Shown here piece after piece: positions 1 through 10,063 of a stretch of DNA of 37,306 bases. Where the stretch lies: contig JBNGIS010033724.1 of the NCBI GenBank assembly GCA_049999725.1, positions 1 to 37,306 of the forward strand. Reading direction: 5' to 3'. The position numbers were made by a program, and so were the translations under genes. Under the pieces are notes generated by a model. That model saw only the letters and a program-made list of their open reading frames with translations. It made no database searches and was not told the origin of the DNA. Origin of the DNA: Haplomitrium mnioides (lineage: Eukaryota > Marchantiophyta > Haplomitriopsida > Calobryales). Within the stretch, counting starts at the first letter, position 1. Each line of letters opens with the position of its first letter.

Positions 1-358
1 TGGAGTCTTTGCACATTGTTTAGTGTCTTTGCGCATTAAGGCTTTGTAGTTCTTGTTCGGTTTCCCTGCATGCTTAAGCTATGCAGCTGTTGTTCAGAGT
101 CCCGACACCCTTTTGTCAAAGGGTTCTTGTTCAATGTCCATGCTTGCATAGGCTATAGGGTTCTTCTTTATACGCTTGGGGTGTTTTTGCTGTAGGATTC
201 TAGTTGAAAGTCCATGCGTGTATGGCTTCGTTGTTCTTGTTCAGAGTTAAAGCAAGCAGAGGATTAAGGATTCTTGTTCGGAGTCTATGAGTGCATAGGC
301 TTTATGGTTATGGTTTGGAGTCTATGCTTGCATAGACTTTGTTGGCTACAATGCTCCA
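1..358. repeat. Degenerate short tandem repeats
   Basis: A loosely repeated unit of roughly 35 to 60 bases recurs along this stretch. Its core is TTCTTGTTCGGAGTCTATG followed by a GCATAGGCTTT-like end. Recognisable copies begin near 50, 90, 125, 230, 265 and 305. The copies are diverged and of uneven spacing, and no reading frame is shared between them. It could be an old minisatellite or part of a retrotransposon leader or LTR running in from the left edge. Confidence 0.6.
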
Positions 359-654
359 AGTCAGGTTTAAAGTCTTTATTCGAATAGACAGTTCAATTTT
401 CCTATACTTTTTTTCTATCGAAAGATATATATTTTATTTCTTTTTTGTTGAATTTAATTTATTTACAATAGTGTCAAGTTTTTTCAAAATATTTGAATAA
501 CCAAAATGTTTGCTTTTTAAGTTTTCTTTCTAAATAAAATATTTGAAATATAATATAAATGGAAAATATGCATTTTTTTTATAAAAAACAATTTTTTTTT
601 CGAAAAGAAGATTTTAGTCTTAAATTTGATGTTGAGTTGATACTATAAAGTATT
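359..654. other. AT-rich stretch without a gene
   Basis: This stretch is dominated by runs of A and T, with several T or A homopolymers between 415 and 605. No domain, repeat or RNA gene is visible. It separates the tandem repeats from the truncated left end of the chromovirus, so the missing 5' half of that element is probably replaced here by unrelated DNA. Confidence 0.5.
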
Positions 655-1195
655 CTTTATAGTCGGCTTAAATATCGATTATCACCACAAGAGTTGGAAG
701 AGCTTCGCAAGACCTTGAGGGATCTTCTTGAGAAGGATTTGATTAACCATAGTACTTTGCCTTGGAGAGCACCGATATTCTTTGTACCAAAAAAGGATTG
801 TGATTTTTGTCTTTGTATAGATTGTCAAGGTTTGAACTATCAAACAATAAAGAATGCTTATCTTTTACCATGTATTGATGATTTGTTGGATCAATTGAGT
901 GGTATGCTATCTTTTTCAAGCTAGATATTAGAAGTGGCTATTGGCAAATTCCTATCAAGCTTAGTGATATGTCAAAAACAACTTTTCATATGAGGTATAG
1001 TCATTTTGAGTGGAAGGTTCTTATATTTGGTCTCACTAATACTCCAACAACATTCATGGATCAAATGCATCAAATTTTTGATGTGTTACTGGATAAGTCA
1101 GCTTTGGTATTCTTAGATAACATTCTTATGTTTAGTAAAACTTTAGTTGAGCATCGCGATCATCCTAAAGAAGTATTGCAAAGGTTGCACAATTG
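655..1195 (+). pseudogene. Gypsy reverse transcriptase, decayed
   Basis: Translation gives the conserved start of a plant Ty3/gypsy reverse transcriptase: [15 protein letters not shown], then a block ending VPKKD, and [11 protein letters not shown] one-base shift near 918 moves the frame, after which [17 protein letters not shown] and HFEWKVLIFGLTN follow. The catalytic box, normally a YxDD or FxDD, reads FLDNIL near 1110-1130, so the second aspartate has become asparagine. The enzyme would copy element RNA into cDNA inside virus-like particles. There is no ATG for this piece because it is the interior of a polyprotein. Confidence 0.85.
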
Positions 1196-1900
1196 AAAGT
1201 TTTATTGCAAGAGATCCAAGTGCGAATTTTGGAAGCAATAAGCTACTTACCTAAAGCACAAAGTGTCTGTAGATGGTATTAAGATGGAAGATAAGAAAAC
1301 TAAAGTTATTACAGAGTGGCCAAAACCAAAGGAGACAAAGAACATTAGAGCCTTCAATGGATTGGCAAGCTTATATTGACAATTCATCCATTATTATCTG
1401 CATATTGTTGCACCACTTACAGATCTGCTATGCAATGAGGTTAAGTTTCAATGGACAACCAACGAGCAAGCAACATTTCAACAACTCAAAGATGCAGTAT
1501 CTTCTCCTTCTATTCTATAGCCATATCATCCAAATGCACATTTCACAGTTGATTTTGATGCCTCCAATTTTGTTATTGGAGTAGTTTTACAACAAGAGTT
1601 TGAGTTTGGATTTCATCCAATTGCCTTCATGTCATGCCAATTAAATGCGGCATAGAGAAATTATTCTACAAGAGATCGAGAGTAATTGGCAATGATTTAT
1701 GCCACCAATGTGTGAAGATACCATCTTTTAGAAAGACATGTACTTATGTGCACAAGCAATCCATTTGGAAAATATGATAAGTCGTTATCACCGATAGGAA
1801 GATCAATTCCAACTCTTCGATACCAAACTAGAGTACAAACTTGGAAAGTTCCACACCATTCATGATGCAGTATCACAAAGGCCAGATCATTGAGTGAATA
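1196..1900 (+). pseudogene. Gypsy RT thumb and RNase H, decayed
   Basis: Frame-shifting translation gives a VDGIKMEDKKTKVITEWPKP segment (the region linking RT to RNase H) near 1270-1330, then FKWTT-like and FTVDFDASNFVIGVVLQQ near 1545-1595. The latter is the first catalytic-aspartate strand of RNase H. A further block, YSTRDRE with a stop and LAMIYA, corresponds to the usual YS..EKELLAIV motif. At least four stops interrupt it. RNase H would remove the RNA strand during reverse transcription. Confidence 0.75.
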
Positions 1901-2059
1901 AAATAGAGATGGTTAACATTAGCATATTACATCTGAGTAATGCAACTAGTGAAAGTTATTGCCAAAAACTATAAGATGTTTTGCTTAGTCTTATTTGGGC
2001 ACAATTGGTCGTCAAAAATAGTAAGTATCGTTTTGTTTCTATTTGAGATGGTATTCTCT

Positions 2060-2810
2060 GTCAAGGCTATCAAATATATGTTCTATAAGATGACATGCTT
2101 CGAATGGCTTGTTTACAAAAAACGCATGACATTCCCATCTCAAAGCATCTTGAAGTAGATAAAACAACATAGTTGCTTCTACGTATTTAGTGGTGGTCCA
2201 ACTTGGCTCGACATGTTTGTGGTTTGGTTTGTTTGTGTGAAAGTTGTCAAAAAAACAAAGCGTCAAATAAAAAACAAGCAAGACTTCTTTAGCCACTACC
2301 AATTCCTACTGCTTGTTGAGAACATGCAAGTTTGGATATTGTCACTTCACTTCCAACTACGTCTCATGGGTTTACTGGCATTGTGGTGTTTGTGGACAAG
2401 CTAAGAAAGCATATTCATTTGACACCAATAATGGATATAGTGGATGCTCCACATTTGGCAAAAAAATACTTCGATATTGTCTTTCGTCATCATGAAATGC
2501 CTAAGATGCTAATATTTGATAGAAATTTATGTTTCATTGGAAAGTTTTAGTGAGAGTTGTTCAAGCTTTTAGGAACCAAATTCTCTATGTCTACTGCTTA
2601 TCATCCTCAAACAGATGGGCAAACAGAGTGTGCTAATCGCACTGTGGAGGATATGTTTTGCGCATTCATCATTGTTCATCACACCGATTGGGATAGTTTC
2701 TTATCGGATGTGGAGTTTGCCTACAATAGTTCCAAACAAGCAAGTATTGGGTTTTCTCCTTTCTTTCTTAATTCATATCAACATCCTCCTATTCTTGATG
2801 GTTTTCTTTC
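2060..2810 (+). pseudogene. Gypsy integrase with D,D(35)E spacing retained
   Basis: The integrase core is recognisable across three short frames. The first acidic residue lies in LDIVTSLPTTSHGFTGIVVF (D at 2335-2337). The second lies in IFDRN (D at 2518-2520) and the glutamate in TDGQTECANRT (E at 2626-2628). By position, the second aspartate and the glutamate are separated by exactly 35 residues in the same frame, which is the textbook retroviral integrase spacing. A stop follows FIGKF near 2548. Integrase would join the cDNA to host DNA. The N-terminal zinc-binding part is too eroded to place with confidence. The C-terminal part to about 2800 (FAYNSSKQASIGFSPF) matches the usual gypsy consensus style. 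Confidence 0.85.
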
Positions 2811-3186
2811 TCTTTCTTCTTCCTATGTTCCAAGTATTTCTACCTTTTGTCTTGTTTATCTCCTTATTTGCAAGATGCTCGCAACCATCTTGCTATTGTT
2901 CAAAATCGGCAAGACAAATATGCCAATAGCTGTCGTCTTAATTTCTCTTATGTTTTAGCTAGCCAAGTTATATTATCTACTTACAATCTTCTATTGTCTA
3001 ATAATTCTCAAGTTTGTAAGTTATCTCTTGTTTGGATTGGTCTTTTCTCTATTTCTTAAGTTATTTCTTCCATTGCTTATAAGCTTGATCTCCTATTTCA
3101 TATAAAAATTTATCTTATATTCCATGTCTCTAAACTTAGGTCTTTTGTTACTAGTCCATCCAAATCATGTTCAACTTCCTCCTTCG

Positions 3187-3380
3187 GCTATTGTTCTTGA
3201 TGATTATGAAGAATATGAAGTGGAATTCATTTTGGCAAAAAGAGTTATCAATCAAAGGTGACATCTACAAGTTCAATGCAAGGTTTTGTAGAAAGGCTAT
3301 ACTCTTCATTATGCTATTTGTGAACCTTATTCAAACCTTAAGAATGCTCAAGAGGTTATTCAATCAATTGAAAGTTGTAG
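3187..3380 (+). pseudogene. Chromodomain remnant at the pol C-terminus
   Basis: After a diverged linker, this frame reads IVLDDYEEYEVEFILAKRV and then, after two stops, KGYTLHYAICEPYSNLKNA. This follows the shape of a chromodomain: a V-x-x-I-L strand, the W-KGY block (the tryptophan is lost), and the helix after EP-SNL. In chromoviruses this domain sits at the end of integrase and is thought to steer integration toward particular histone marks. It lies directly before the purine tract and 3' LTR, exactly where expected. Confidence 0.65.
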
Positions 3381-3401
3381 CAATGATCAAAATATCATCA
3401 A

Positions 3402-3418
3402 TTAAAAGGAAAAGATTA
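3402..3418 (+). other. Polypurine tract
   Basis: The sequence ATTAAAAGGAAAAGATTA directly precedes the TG of the 3' LTR. A purine run at this place primes plus-strand DNA synthesis in LTR retrotransposons. Confidence 0.6.
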
Positions 3419-3891
3419 TGTAATAGTATTAAGAAATATGATGTTGTGCTATTTATAAGAAAATAGAGAAGAGTAGAGAAAGTGGTAGAAGGTCACTTTT
3501 AGGGTTGAAATTATTTTAAGGTTACTTGCTTTTGAAGTTACTTTAAGTGAAGTGGTATAAGGTTACTTTTAAGATTGAAGTAAGATAAGATTACTTGCCT
3601 TCAAAGTTGCTTTTAGAGAAGTAAGATAAGATCATTTTTAGAGATGAAATTAGAAGTGACTTGTAAGTGAAGGAAGGAGGATGACACCTCCTTCTCTTGT
3701 TTAAATAAAAAGGCTTCATAATCCCACTCCTTCATCTCGAGTTTCTCTCAATTTGGTTTGGCTCTTTGGTTGCTTGGCTTTGGCTTGCACTTTTGGCTTT
3801 TGCTTGCTTATTGGCTTTGAGTTGCATAACTCTATTAGAGTTATCTTGGAGTTGTGACTCATTTGAAAGTTGTTATTTGAGTTCTTTTACA
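3419..3891 (+). repeat. 3' LTR, chromovirus family (copy 1)
   Basis: The LTR begins TGTAATAGTAT and ends GAGTTCTTTTACA, giving TG...CA ends. It shares its whole length with five other copies in this window: 9622-10030 on the plus strand, and 17033-17421, 22064-22465, 25793-26206 and 32234-32427 on the minus strand. Hallmarks are the TTGTGCTATTTATAAG start region, repeated AAGTGACTT-like blocks, a TATA-like TTTAAATAAAAAGGCTTCAT near 3700, and TTGGCTTTTGCTTGC near 3800. It is longer than the others because of extra AAGTAAGATAAGAT-like repeat units. Confidence 0.85.
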
Positions 3892-5077
3892 ATAGCAATC
3901 ATCCTCTCTTGCTAAGTCCTCCTAGCTATATCCTTTATCTTCTTTGTTTCCCTATCTATTTCGCATTTTAATGTGGGGATTGTCTATGCCACTCTTTATT
4001 TTGATTGAGGTCCTTCTACTTGGAGCTCTACACACAAAAAGCAGAGGTGTTTTTGCGAGAGAGAAGGTGCTCAAGCATTTGCACTAGGCTCAACTTGTCT
4101 TGATTAGCCATGTCCTATTATAAATTCATGAACCCACATTCTTGGTTGGATCCACACATTTCGAATCCCTAGTCAAAATTCGATCCACCATCTTGGGTTT
4201 CTACCTTGAGTCTTTCACCCTGTCTGGATGAGTCCACCCTCTTTGATCCACACTCGTGTCTACTTCCACCTCTGCTAGTGAACCCACACAATGTAGCTCT
4301 TAAAAATACTCCATACAATCTCTCAAAGCTCAAACTCGGGTTGGAAGCCCAACTACTTAACCTACAAATACCCCCTGTTTAAAATTGGTTCCTTGTCATA
4401 AGACTTAAGCTCAGAAGAGCTCTATTTGCACTTTGGGATTTAGTGCTCCTCTTGAGCCCTTGTTAGCAGCTCTTTCGAATGCTCAAAATTTGGCAACAAC
4501 TCACACAAGCATTGCATCAGAGAAGAGAGAGACCCAAACGAATGTAGCTTGTGGTATTTATGAACACATGGAAGAGCTACCTACAAACAGACACAACAGC
4601 TCGCATATTTGAGGTAGCTTGCAGATTCGACGCAGCTCGTAGATGTAGATTCAAAATAGTTGACAAACGCAGATTTAAATTATCAAAGAAGTTCGAATTC
4701 ATATAAGAAGCAGCTTCCAGAGGTATTCAAAGCAACTCGTAGGAGCAGTTCGATGTTTCCTAGAGATTGAGTCGTTCGGAGCTCCTAAAATGCATTAGAA
4801 GGTGAAAAATGCATTGATGGAATCATTGAGAGGCATGGATTGACTTGAAGTGGGGATGTTTGTTAATCAAAGAACAATACTCCACATAGATTGATATGTA
4901 GCAATTTGATTTGCATTGAGCTTGATGGCTAGTCATGCTAACCCCTTTGCAATTGTTCTTGCACCGAATGTTCTAATGTCAAAATTGTTTGGAATACAAA
5001 GAAAGCTTCATATACAAGTAGGCTTGCAATAAGAACATTTGGTTTAGGAGGTTGGTGCGAGGGATGTGCACATGAGT

Positions 5078-5079
<2 letters not shown>
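3892..5079. other. Unassigned DNA without a gene
   Basis: No reading frame of note and no familiar domain. Local features are repeated ATCCAC and CCACAC phrases around 4140-4280 and repeated AGCTCGTAGA-like phrases around 4610-4750, which give it the look of an old retrotransposon leader or LTR. Nothing pairs it with another copy in this window. Confidence 0.4.

Positions 5080-5116
<37 letters not shown>
5080..5116. repeat. (GA)n microsatellite
   Basis: An almost pure run of GA dinucleotides, about 37 bases long, followed directly by GGTATAAAATAAAA. The TATA-like string may be coincidence in AT-rich DNA. Confidence 0.95.
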
Positions 5117-5119
<3 letters not shown>

Positions 5120-5379
5120 AAAATAAAATTCATTTAAGGTCCTATGCTAGCTCAAAGGCCATGAAGACCAGAAGTACAAAAGCGCAGTGGAGTTTGGTTA
5201 AAGAAAGTAACAATAATAGTCAATTGTCACACGACATCAGCTACACAACACTAAAAGATATGAAACCACAACCAGCAAAGACTCATGGTCTACAAACCAG
5301 TAAAATACTATATAGTCATATTCATTCAAATGAAGATCAAACTATATTTGTGTGTTGATTGTGTGAGACCATGTCGTTG

Positions 5380-6468
5380 GAGATTTCAATCTGGCCGCGG
5401 GGGTAGGATCTGCATATTCCTCCGGGCCGGGGCCTCAAATCACTGCCAATTTTTCTTCTTTCCATGATGCCTTTATATTCCCAATTTTAGTCGAGAGGTA
5501 TCTTCTTTGATGTGGTGACAGGTCCTCAAATATTCAAAGAGAAAGAGGTTGTCACTTTAGGATTTTCTTGGATTTCAGGAGAGCAAGTTGATCTTTGGTA
5601 TTTTGGAATTTGATGAGAGTTTGTCGGCCATTGCTTGAAGGCTTGCCAAATTTCTGGCATGTTAAGTCTATTTCCTTGATGCCGCATGGTCAGAGGATCT
5701 CTTGTTGGATCATCTCATGAGTATTCTTAGCTGATTTTTCTGCTACCCGTGTACAATTAGGTTCAATTCGTGCTCTTCTAGCTGTTTTTCTTCCTTCATG
5801 ATCCCTTGGACTGTTGCTCTCACCATGCAAGTGTGTGGAGGTCCCTTCACAATGTTGGCCTTGGACTGGATATCCTGTCTTATGATTTCTTTGTGCTGCA
5901 CAGAGATTCTTGTAAGGTTATGTACAAGCCTTCTATAGATTTGATGTTGAGTTTGTCTGTCTCGAAGTTGGTTGTGCATATGCCCCTCAGATTTTTGCAA
6001 TTAGCCCCCAAATCTGTTTTGAGTTCCTTGATCTCAGCTCTATATTTTGTCTTCTAGGTCCATTTAACTCTTTGCTCATGTAATCTGTAGTGAGACACAA
6101 TGGAACTCCAGTATCAGTAGGCGTTGCAAGGTGGGCTCATTAGATTCCTACAGGTCTTGTATCTGTTTTTCCATTCAATTTTCTGTTTGTTGTTTTGCAA
6201 GAGATTAAACCAGATTTTCCAGTTTTGCGTAGTCTGAGCATTCGCAACTCTTTGGGTTCTCTGGATGATTCTTTGCTCTTTGTCTGGTCCTGGTTGTCAT
6301 TCTGGAATGTAGGGCGGGGGGGATCCATCTTGTCTTAAGGACCTGTAAGTACCCAGAACAGAAGTAAGTTTCCACAGATGGGATATGTTGGCTCCTCAAT
6401 TCATGTAGGTGGAAGTGTGATTCAAGTCCTGCAGATAGACTCCTGCAATTGGACCTCAATTCTTGCAT
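5380..6468 (-). pseudogene. Unrecognised decayed coding-like stretch
   Basis: On the minus strand several short open pieces follow one another in shifting frames. They include CSDYAKLENLV from about 6240, EIKELKTDLGANCKNLRGI from about 6050, QEIIRQD-like text near 5890, and a proline-rich end around 5385-5440 in an unusually GC-rich patch. The charged, leucine-spaced composition suggests a coiled coil, as seen in some retrotransposon gag or leader proteins, but I do not recognise the family. There is no single start, and stops occur every 60 to 90 codons. It could equally be noncoding purine-rich DNA. Confidence 0.3.
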
Positions 6469-7499
6469 ATGGATGCCAGCAAAGACAATTCATAGCCTAG
6501 TTGCGGCCATAGCTCCACAAAGACGAATCACAGTTTCCGCCCAGCAGAAGCTAACCCGCCAGAAACAAGTCGACAACCTAGCAGCATCCAATGGAAGGGG
6601 AGAAGCAATTCGTAGCAAAAACCAGAGACTAGAGAGTTGCCCTGCAGAAATGAGAGGTGCTCAGCCAAAATCAGAAAACAAGTGAGAACGAGTCGTCCCA
6701 AAACAGAAACAAGGGATCGGTGAAGTCAAACCCCAATAAAATTTGTGATCAGCTCAGGATGTGTCGGCCAATCCAAGTCACTATTCTCTGGCACACAGAC
6801 CAGATGCCAAAGGTTGTTGGTGACAAGAGTTCTGCATACACAGCTAAATCCTTAGTTTTTGCAAATGTATTGATGAATCTGAGGAAGCAGAGCTCCTGTG
6901 CAGAAAGGCTCTATTTCCTATCGATCGTGGTATAGTCGAGGTAGATTGCAGAGCCAAACGCAAAAGATCTAGTCGCAGATCAGAGTAGCATGACAAAACG
7001 TGATATCATCCAAAGCCCTATGCAACGAGGCCCTGTGAATCCTACGATGAAGCCCTGTTGCAAGGTTCTGCGACTCCTGCAATGAAGCTCCTACAATGCA
7101 AGAATGTGAAGAAAAAAAGCCCTACAAATCCTGTGATTAGGCCAACAAAATTGTGGGAGTTGTAGCACTTCAAGGAAATTGCAATCTCTTCAAGAGCTCA
7201 AAATAGGTGCAGAGAAGCAGAATCGCAGCAGGAGGGAGAGTGCCCTTCACAAAATAAAACAAGCAGAAATGGAATCACAGAAAAATAAAGCAACATCGGA
7301 TCCAGAACGAGTTCAAAACCAAGCAAAAGGCAAGACCAAAGATTTGTAAGTCATAAGAGTCAAAATAAAAATCGCCAAAGGAGAGTTTGGCTATCAGCCC
7401 ATATAGTCAATCAAACAATTTGCATAATCAAGTGTATTGCCTACATTTTTTGTGTCTATCACCATAGCTCGTCAAATCCAGCCTCATCTGCATAGTTCT
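6469..7499. other. Unassigned DNA without a gene
   Basis: The plus strand is rich in AGCAGAA, AATCGCAG and CCTGCAATG phrases, loosely repeated between 6540 and 7260. This resembles the untranslated leaders of plant LTR elements. No LTR pair, primer-binding site or conserved protein was found. Confidence 0.35.
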
Positions 7500-8060
7500 T
7501 GCTACGAGTGCCCTGGGAGAGGGAGAGAGAGATGGGCAGCAATTGCAGAGCTCTCTAGGAGTAGGAGAGAGAGAGAGAGAGGGGCAGCAGTTGCAGAGCG
7601 CTCTAGCAGAGAGGCAGCTTTTGCAAAGCCCTTTAAGAGAGAGAGAGAGAGATGGGCAGCAGTTGCAGAGCTCCTTGTGTAAGAGAGAGAGGCAGAGAGG
7701 GTGCAAAGTGCGCTAGGAGGGAGGGAGAGAGATGGACGGTAGTTGCAAAGTGCCCTAGGAAAAGAAGGGAGGGACAGAGAGAGATGAGCATCAATTGGAG
7801 AGCGCTCTAGGAGAGAGAGAGAGGTGGGCAGCAGTTGCAGAGCGCTATGAGTGAGAGAGAGAGAGAGCAATTGCAAAGCACTCTAGGAGGGAGGGAGAGA
7901 GAGGGAGTTTAGAAGTTGCAAAGCCCTCAAGGAGGGAGGGAGAGAGAGAAGGAGAGAGATGAGCAAACGTTGCAAAGTGCTCTAGGGAGGAGGGGGAGAG
8001 ATAGATAGATAGATGGGAAGCAGTTGCAAAGCCGCTCTAGGAGGGAGGGAGTAAGAGAGA
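7500..8060. repeat. Purine-rich minisatellite with GA runs
   Basis: About ten to twelve diverged copies of a 35-60 base unit. Each joins a variable GAGAGA run to a fixed core like GGGCAGCAGTTGCAGAGC followed by GCTCTAGGAG. Cores sit near 7530, 7585, 7655, 7735, 7790, 7830, 7870, 7915, 7970 and 8020. Length variation lies mainly in the GA runs. The complementary strand gives a serine/leucine-rich open frame, which is a by-product of the repeat and not a gene. Confidence 0.85.
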
Positions 8061-8214
8061 GAGAGAGAGATAGAAATACCCATTAAAGAAGAGTGGCACT
8101 CTAGGAGGGAGGAAGTAAGAGAGAGAGAGAGAGATAGAAATACCCATTAAAGACGGTTGCCACTCTTCAATGGTCTCCACACAGCCGCTCTAGGAGGGAG
8201 GGAGTAAGAGAGAG

Positions 8215-8310
8215 AGATAGAAATACCTATTAAAGACGGTTGCCACTCTTCAATGGTCTCCACACTCTATATATATAGAGTGACACCGTCTTTAATGGGT
8301 ATCTCTATCT
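8215..8310. repeat. Imperfect inverted repeat, 33-34 base arms
   Basis: The left arm is 8215-8248 and the right arm 8278-8310. Read as complement, the right arm begins AGATAGAGATACCCATTAAA and matches the left arm AGATAGAAATACCTATTAAA with few differences. They are separated by about 29 bases that contain half of a perfect palindrome. Transcribed RNA or cruciform DNA could fold here. Confidence 0.8.
8263..8282. repeat. Perfect 20-base palindrome
   Basis: CACTCTATATATATAGAGTG equals its own reverse complement across all 20 bases. It sits at the join between the direct repeat copy and the inverted copy of the flanking unit. Confidence 0.95.
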
Positions 8311-8418
8311 ATATCTCTCTTATATATATATAGAACTCTCGATCATAAGGAGAAGAAGAAGGGCTTTTATTCTCATACCCATTGAAGATGTTGCCACGTT
8401 TCAATGATCGCTACAATC

Positions 8419-8931
8419 ATTGCGCAAGGTGATAAAGTTCCACAAGTTTGTGCTTTCTTGTGGGTTTTATCCAAAACTTGTATCGATTTGTCCACTTTTG
8501 AGTTTCATTGGTTCTCGATTTCGATGCTCACTATAGAAATCTTTTGAGAAGAGAGTAACTTTCTAACTAACCACAAAGAAGTATTTTGCAAAAAATGTCT
8601 TTTGCTTACGGAAATTTTCTTGATCTTGTAGACATATTTTTTTTGGTTGAAGCGACTCATTCTTGATTTCTTCAATTCTTTTGTGAATTGGATTAGAGCC
8701 TACCTATTTAGCCTTTGTGTTTTGCTAGTGCTTCACTTATAAGATCAAACAAACAGACTCAAAGAAACACAAAACTCAACCACAAACCCAAGTGGTATCT
8801 ACTTAACTTATCTTGCTTGTTGTAGATGAAAAATTAATAGTGATACTTCCATGGATAGTTGTTGATGTTTTGTTTGATATGACTGATCACTTGCTTTCTT
8901 GCTCTTGCTCAAATACACATAATATTACTTC
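8419..8931. other. Unassigned DNA without a gene
   Basis: AT-rich sequence with no conserved protein, RNA gene or long repeat that I can see. It separates the hairpin region from the copia fragment. Its right part may be diverged copia sequence downstream of the reverse transcriptase on the minus strand, but no motif confirms this. Confidence 0.35.
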
Positions 8932-9530
8932 CTATTGTAAACCAACATGCTCATTTCTATTGATGACAAATTCTCTTGAATCTAAATTCTTCTTGTTCAT
9001 TTTTGCTAAAGAAATTACCTCTTTATACTCCAATACACAAAAAATAGCCTTACAATCTTTTCTTCTTTGGACCAAACAACTCTCAAATCCAAGTGGTTGC
9101 ATCATATACACTTCTTCATGTAAGCTACCATTTAAGAAATCATTCTTGAAATCTATTTGATGCATTATCCACCATTTTTTAGTAGTAAACGCTACAACCA
9201 CTCTTATAATTGCCATCTTAGCTACAAGACAAAAGTTCTCCCTACAATCAAGACTATACTATTGTGAGTATACTTTTGCTACCAATCTAGCCTTGAATCT
9301 ACTCAATGAACCATCAAGATTGTGCTCAACTTTGTAGACCTATCTACAACCAATAGCTTCTTTGCCTTTAAGTAAATCAAGTAGCCTCCAAGTATTCTTA
9401 AGTTTAAGGCTGAAAGCTCTTCTTCTATAGCTTGGGTCCACTTAGAATTTTGAGACACCTCGTCAACACAAGTAGGCTTTCTATGTTGCACTACATTTAT
9501 CATACATGTAAAGTGAACAACCATAAACCC
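8932..9530 (-). pseudogene. Ty1/copia reverse transcriptase fragment
   Basis: Read on the minus strand, this is the start of a copia reverse transcriptase. The block SKWTQAIEEELSALN (about 9450-9400) matches the usual KW..AM.EE..AL lead-in. After a frame change, KARLVAKVYSQ appears near 9295-9260 (normally KARLVAKGY.Q). Then come IRVVVAFTTKKWWIMHQIDF and FLNGSLHEEVYMMQPLGFE between 9205 and 9080, matching the conserved MDVK.AFLNG.L.EEVYM.QP.GF region. The YVDD box and everything beyond are gone. No LTRs belonging to it are seen, so it is an isolated fragment. Confidence 0.85.
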
Positions 9531-9621
9531 CTCATGTATAAACCTCTAAATTGGATATTTTAGTCTATGAGAAGTACAACTCATTGTTGGAGGTTGTGAA
9601 GTTTCCCTTGATGATCTTGAA

Positions 9622-10030
9622 TATAATAGTACAAGCATAATGTTGTATGCTATTTATAATAAAATACAGAGGAGTGAAGGAAGCGACAGAAGGTCATTTT
9701 TAGGGTTGATTACTTAACTTTGAAGTTACTTTTAGAGCTTTAGGGTTGAATTAAAAGTGACTTCTAAGGGGTCAATTTAGGGTTGAAATTAGAAGTAACT
9801 TGTAAGTAAAGAAAAAGGGATGACACTCTCATCTCTAGTATAAATAGAAGGGTTTCATAGCCTCACTCTTCCTTTTGGAGTTCCTCTCAATTCGATTTGG
9901 TTCTTTGGTTGCTTGGATTTGGCTAGCACTCTTGGCTTTTGTTTGCTTATTAGCCTTGAGTTGTGTAACTCTATTAGAGTTGTCTTGAAGTTGCTACATA
10001 TTTGGAAGTCGGTCTTTGAGTTCTTTTACA
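9622..10030 (+). repeat. 5' LTR, chromovirus family (copy 2)
   Basis: Same family as 3419-3891. The 5' end reads TATAATAGTACAAGCATAA, where other copies have TGTAATAGTAC, so the terminal TG has mutated. The 3' end is GAGTTCTTTTACA, followed at once by the primer-binding site. A TATA-like AGTATAAATAGAAGG lies near 9838-9852, a likely core promoter of the LTR. Confidence 0.9.
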
Positions 10031-10031
10031 T

Positions 10032-10043
10032 TGGTATCAGAGC
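10032..10043 (+). other. Primer-binding site, initiator Met-tRNA type
   Basis: TGGTATCAGAGC lies one base after the LTR end. This is the common plant retrotransposon primer-binding site, complementary to the 3' end of initiator Met-tRNA, which primes minus-strand DNA synthesis. It fixes the LTR boundary and the orientation. Confidence 0.92.
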
Positions 10044-10063
10044 CACGGTTCTTTTTTGGTAGA

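Larger units (their letters stand above)
655..3891 (+). mobile_element. Ty3/gypsy chromovirus, 5'-truncated copy
   Basis: A plus-strand LTR retrotransposon remnant. It keeps, in order, reverse transcriptase, RNase H, integrase and a chromodomain-like tail, then a purine-rich tract and a 3' LTR. The 5' LTR, gag and protease are missing. The domain order RT-RNase H-integrase-chromodomain is that of Ty3/gypsy chromoviruses. The same family occurs on the minus strand at 22064-26206: the RT/RNase H junction around 1200-1380 matches the complement of about 24510-24680 closely. Many in-frame stops and frameshifts show that it is dead. Confidence 0.85.
8061..8418. repeat. Repeats around a TACCCATTAAAGACGG core
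   Basis: A different unit follows the minisatellite: GATAGAAATACCCATTAAAG, then GACGGTTGCCACTCTTC and AATGGTCTCCACAC. Direct copies start near 8070, 8133 and 8216. One inverted copy lies at 8278-8310, and a more diverged direct copy lies near 8376-8418 (ACCCATTGAAGATGTTGCCA). The unit alternates with pieces of the preceding GCTCTAGGAGGGAGGGAG repeat, so the two repeat types are interleaved. Confidence 0.8.

Noticed and set aside
7428-7876. Serine/leucine-rich minus-strand frames as proteins
   Set aside because: They are translations of the GA minisatellite. Open frames are expected on the pyrimidine strand of such repeats.
7500-8200. CRISPR array
   Set aside because: Repeat units are uneven and diverged, spacers are GA runs and not unique sequence, and the context is a plant nuclear genome.
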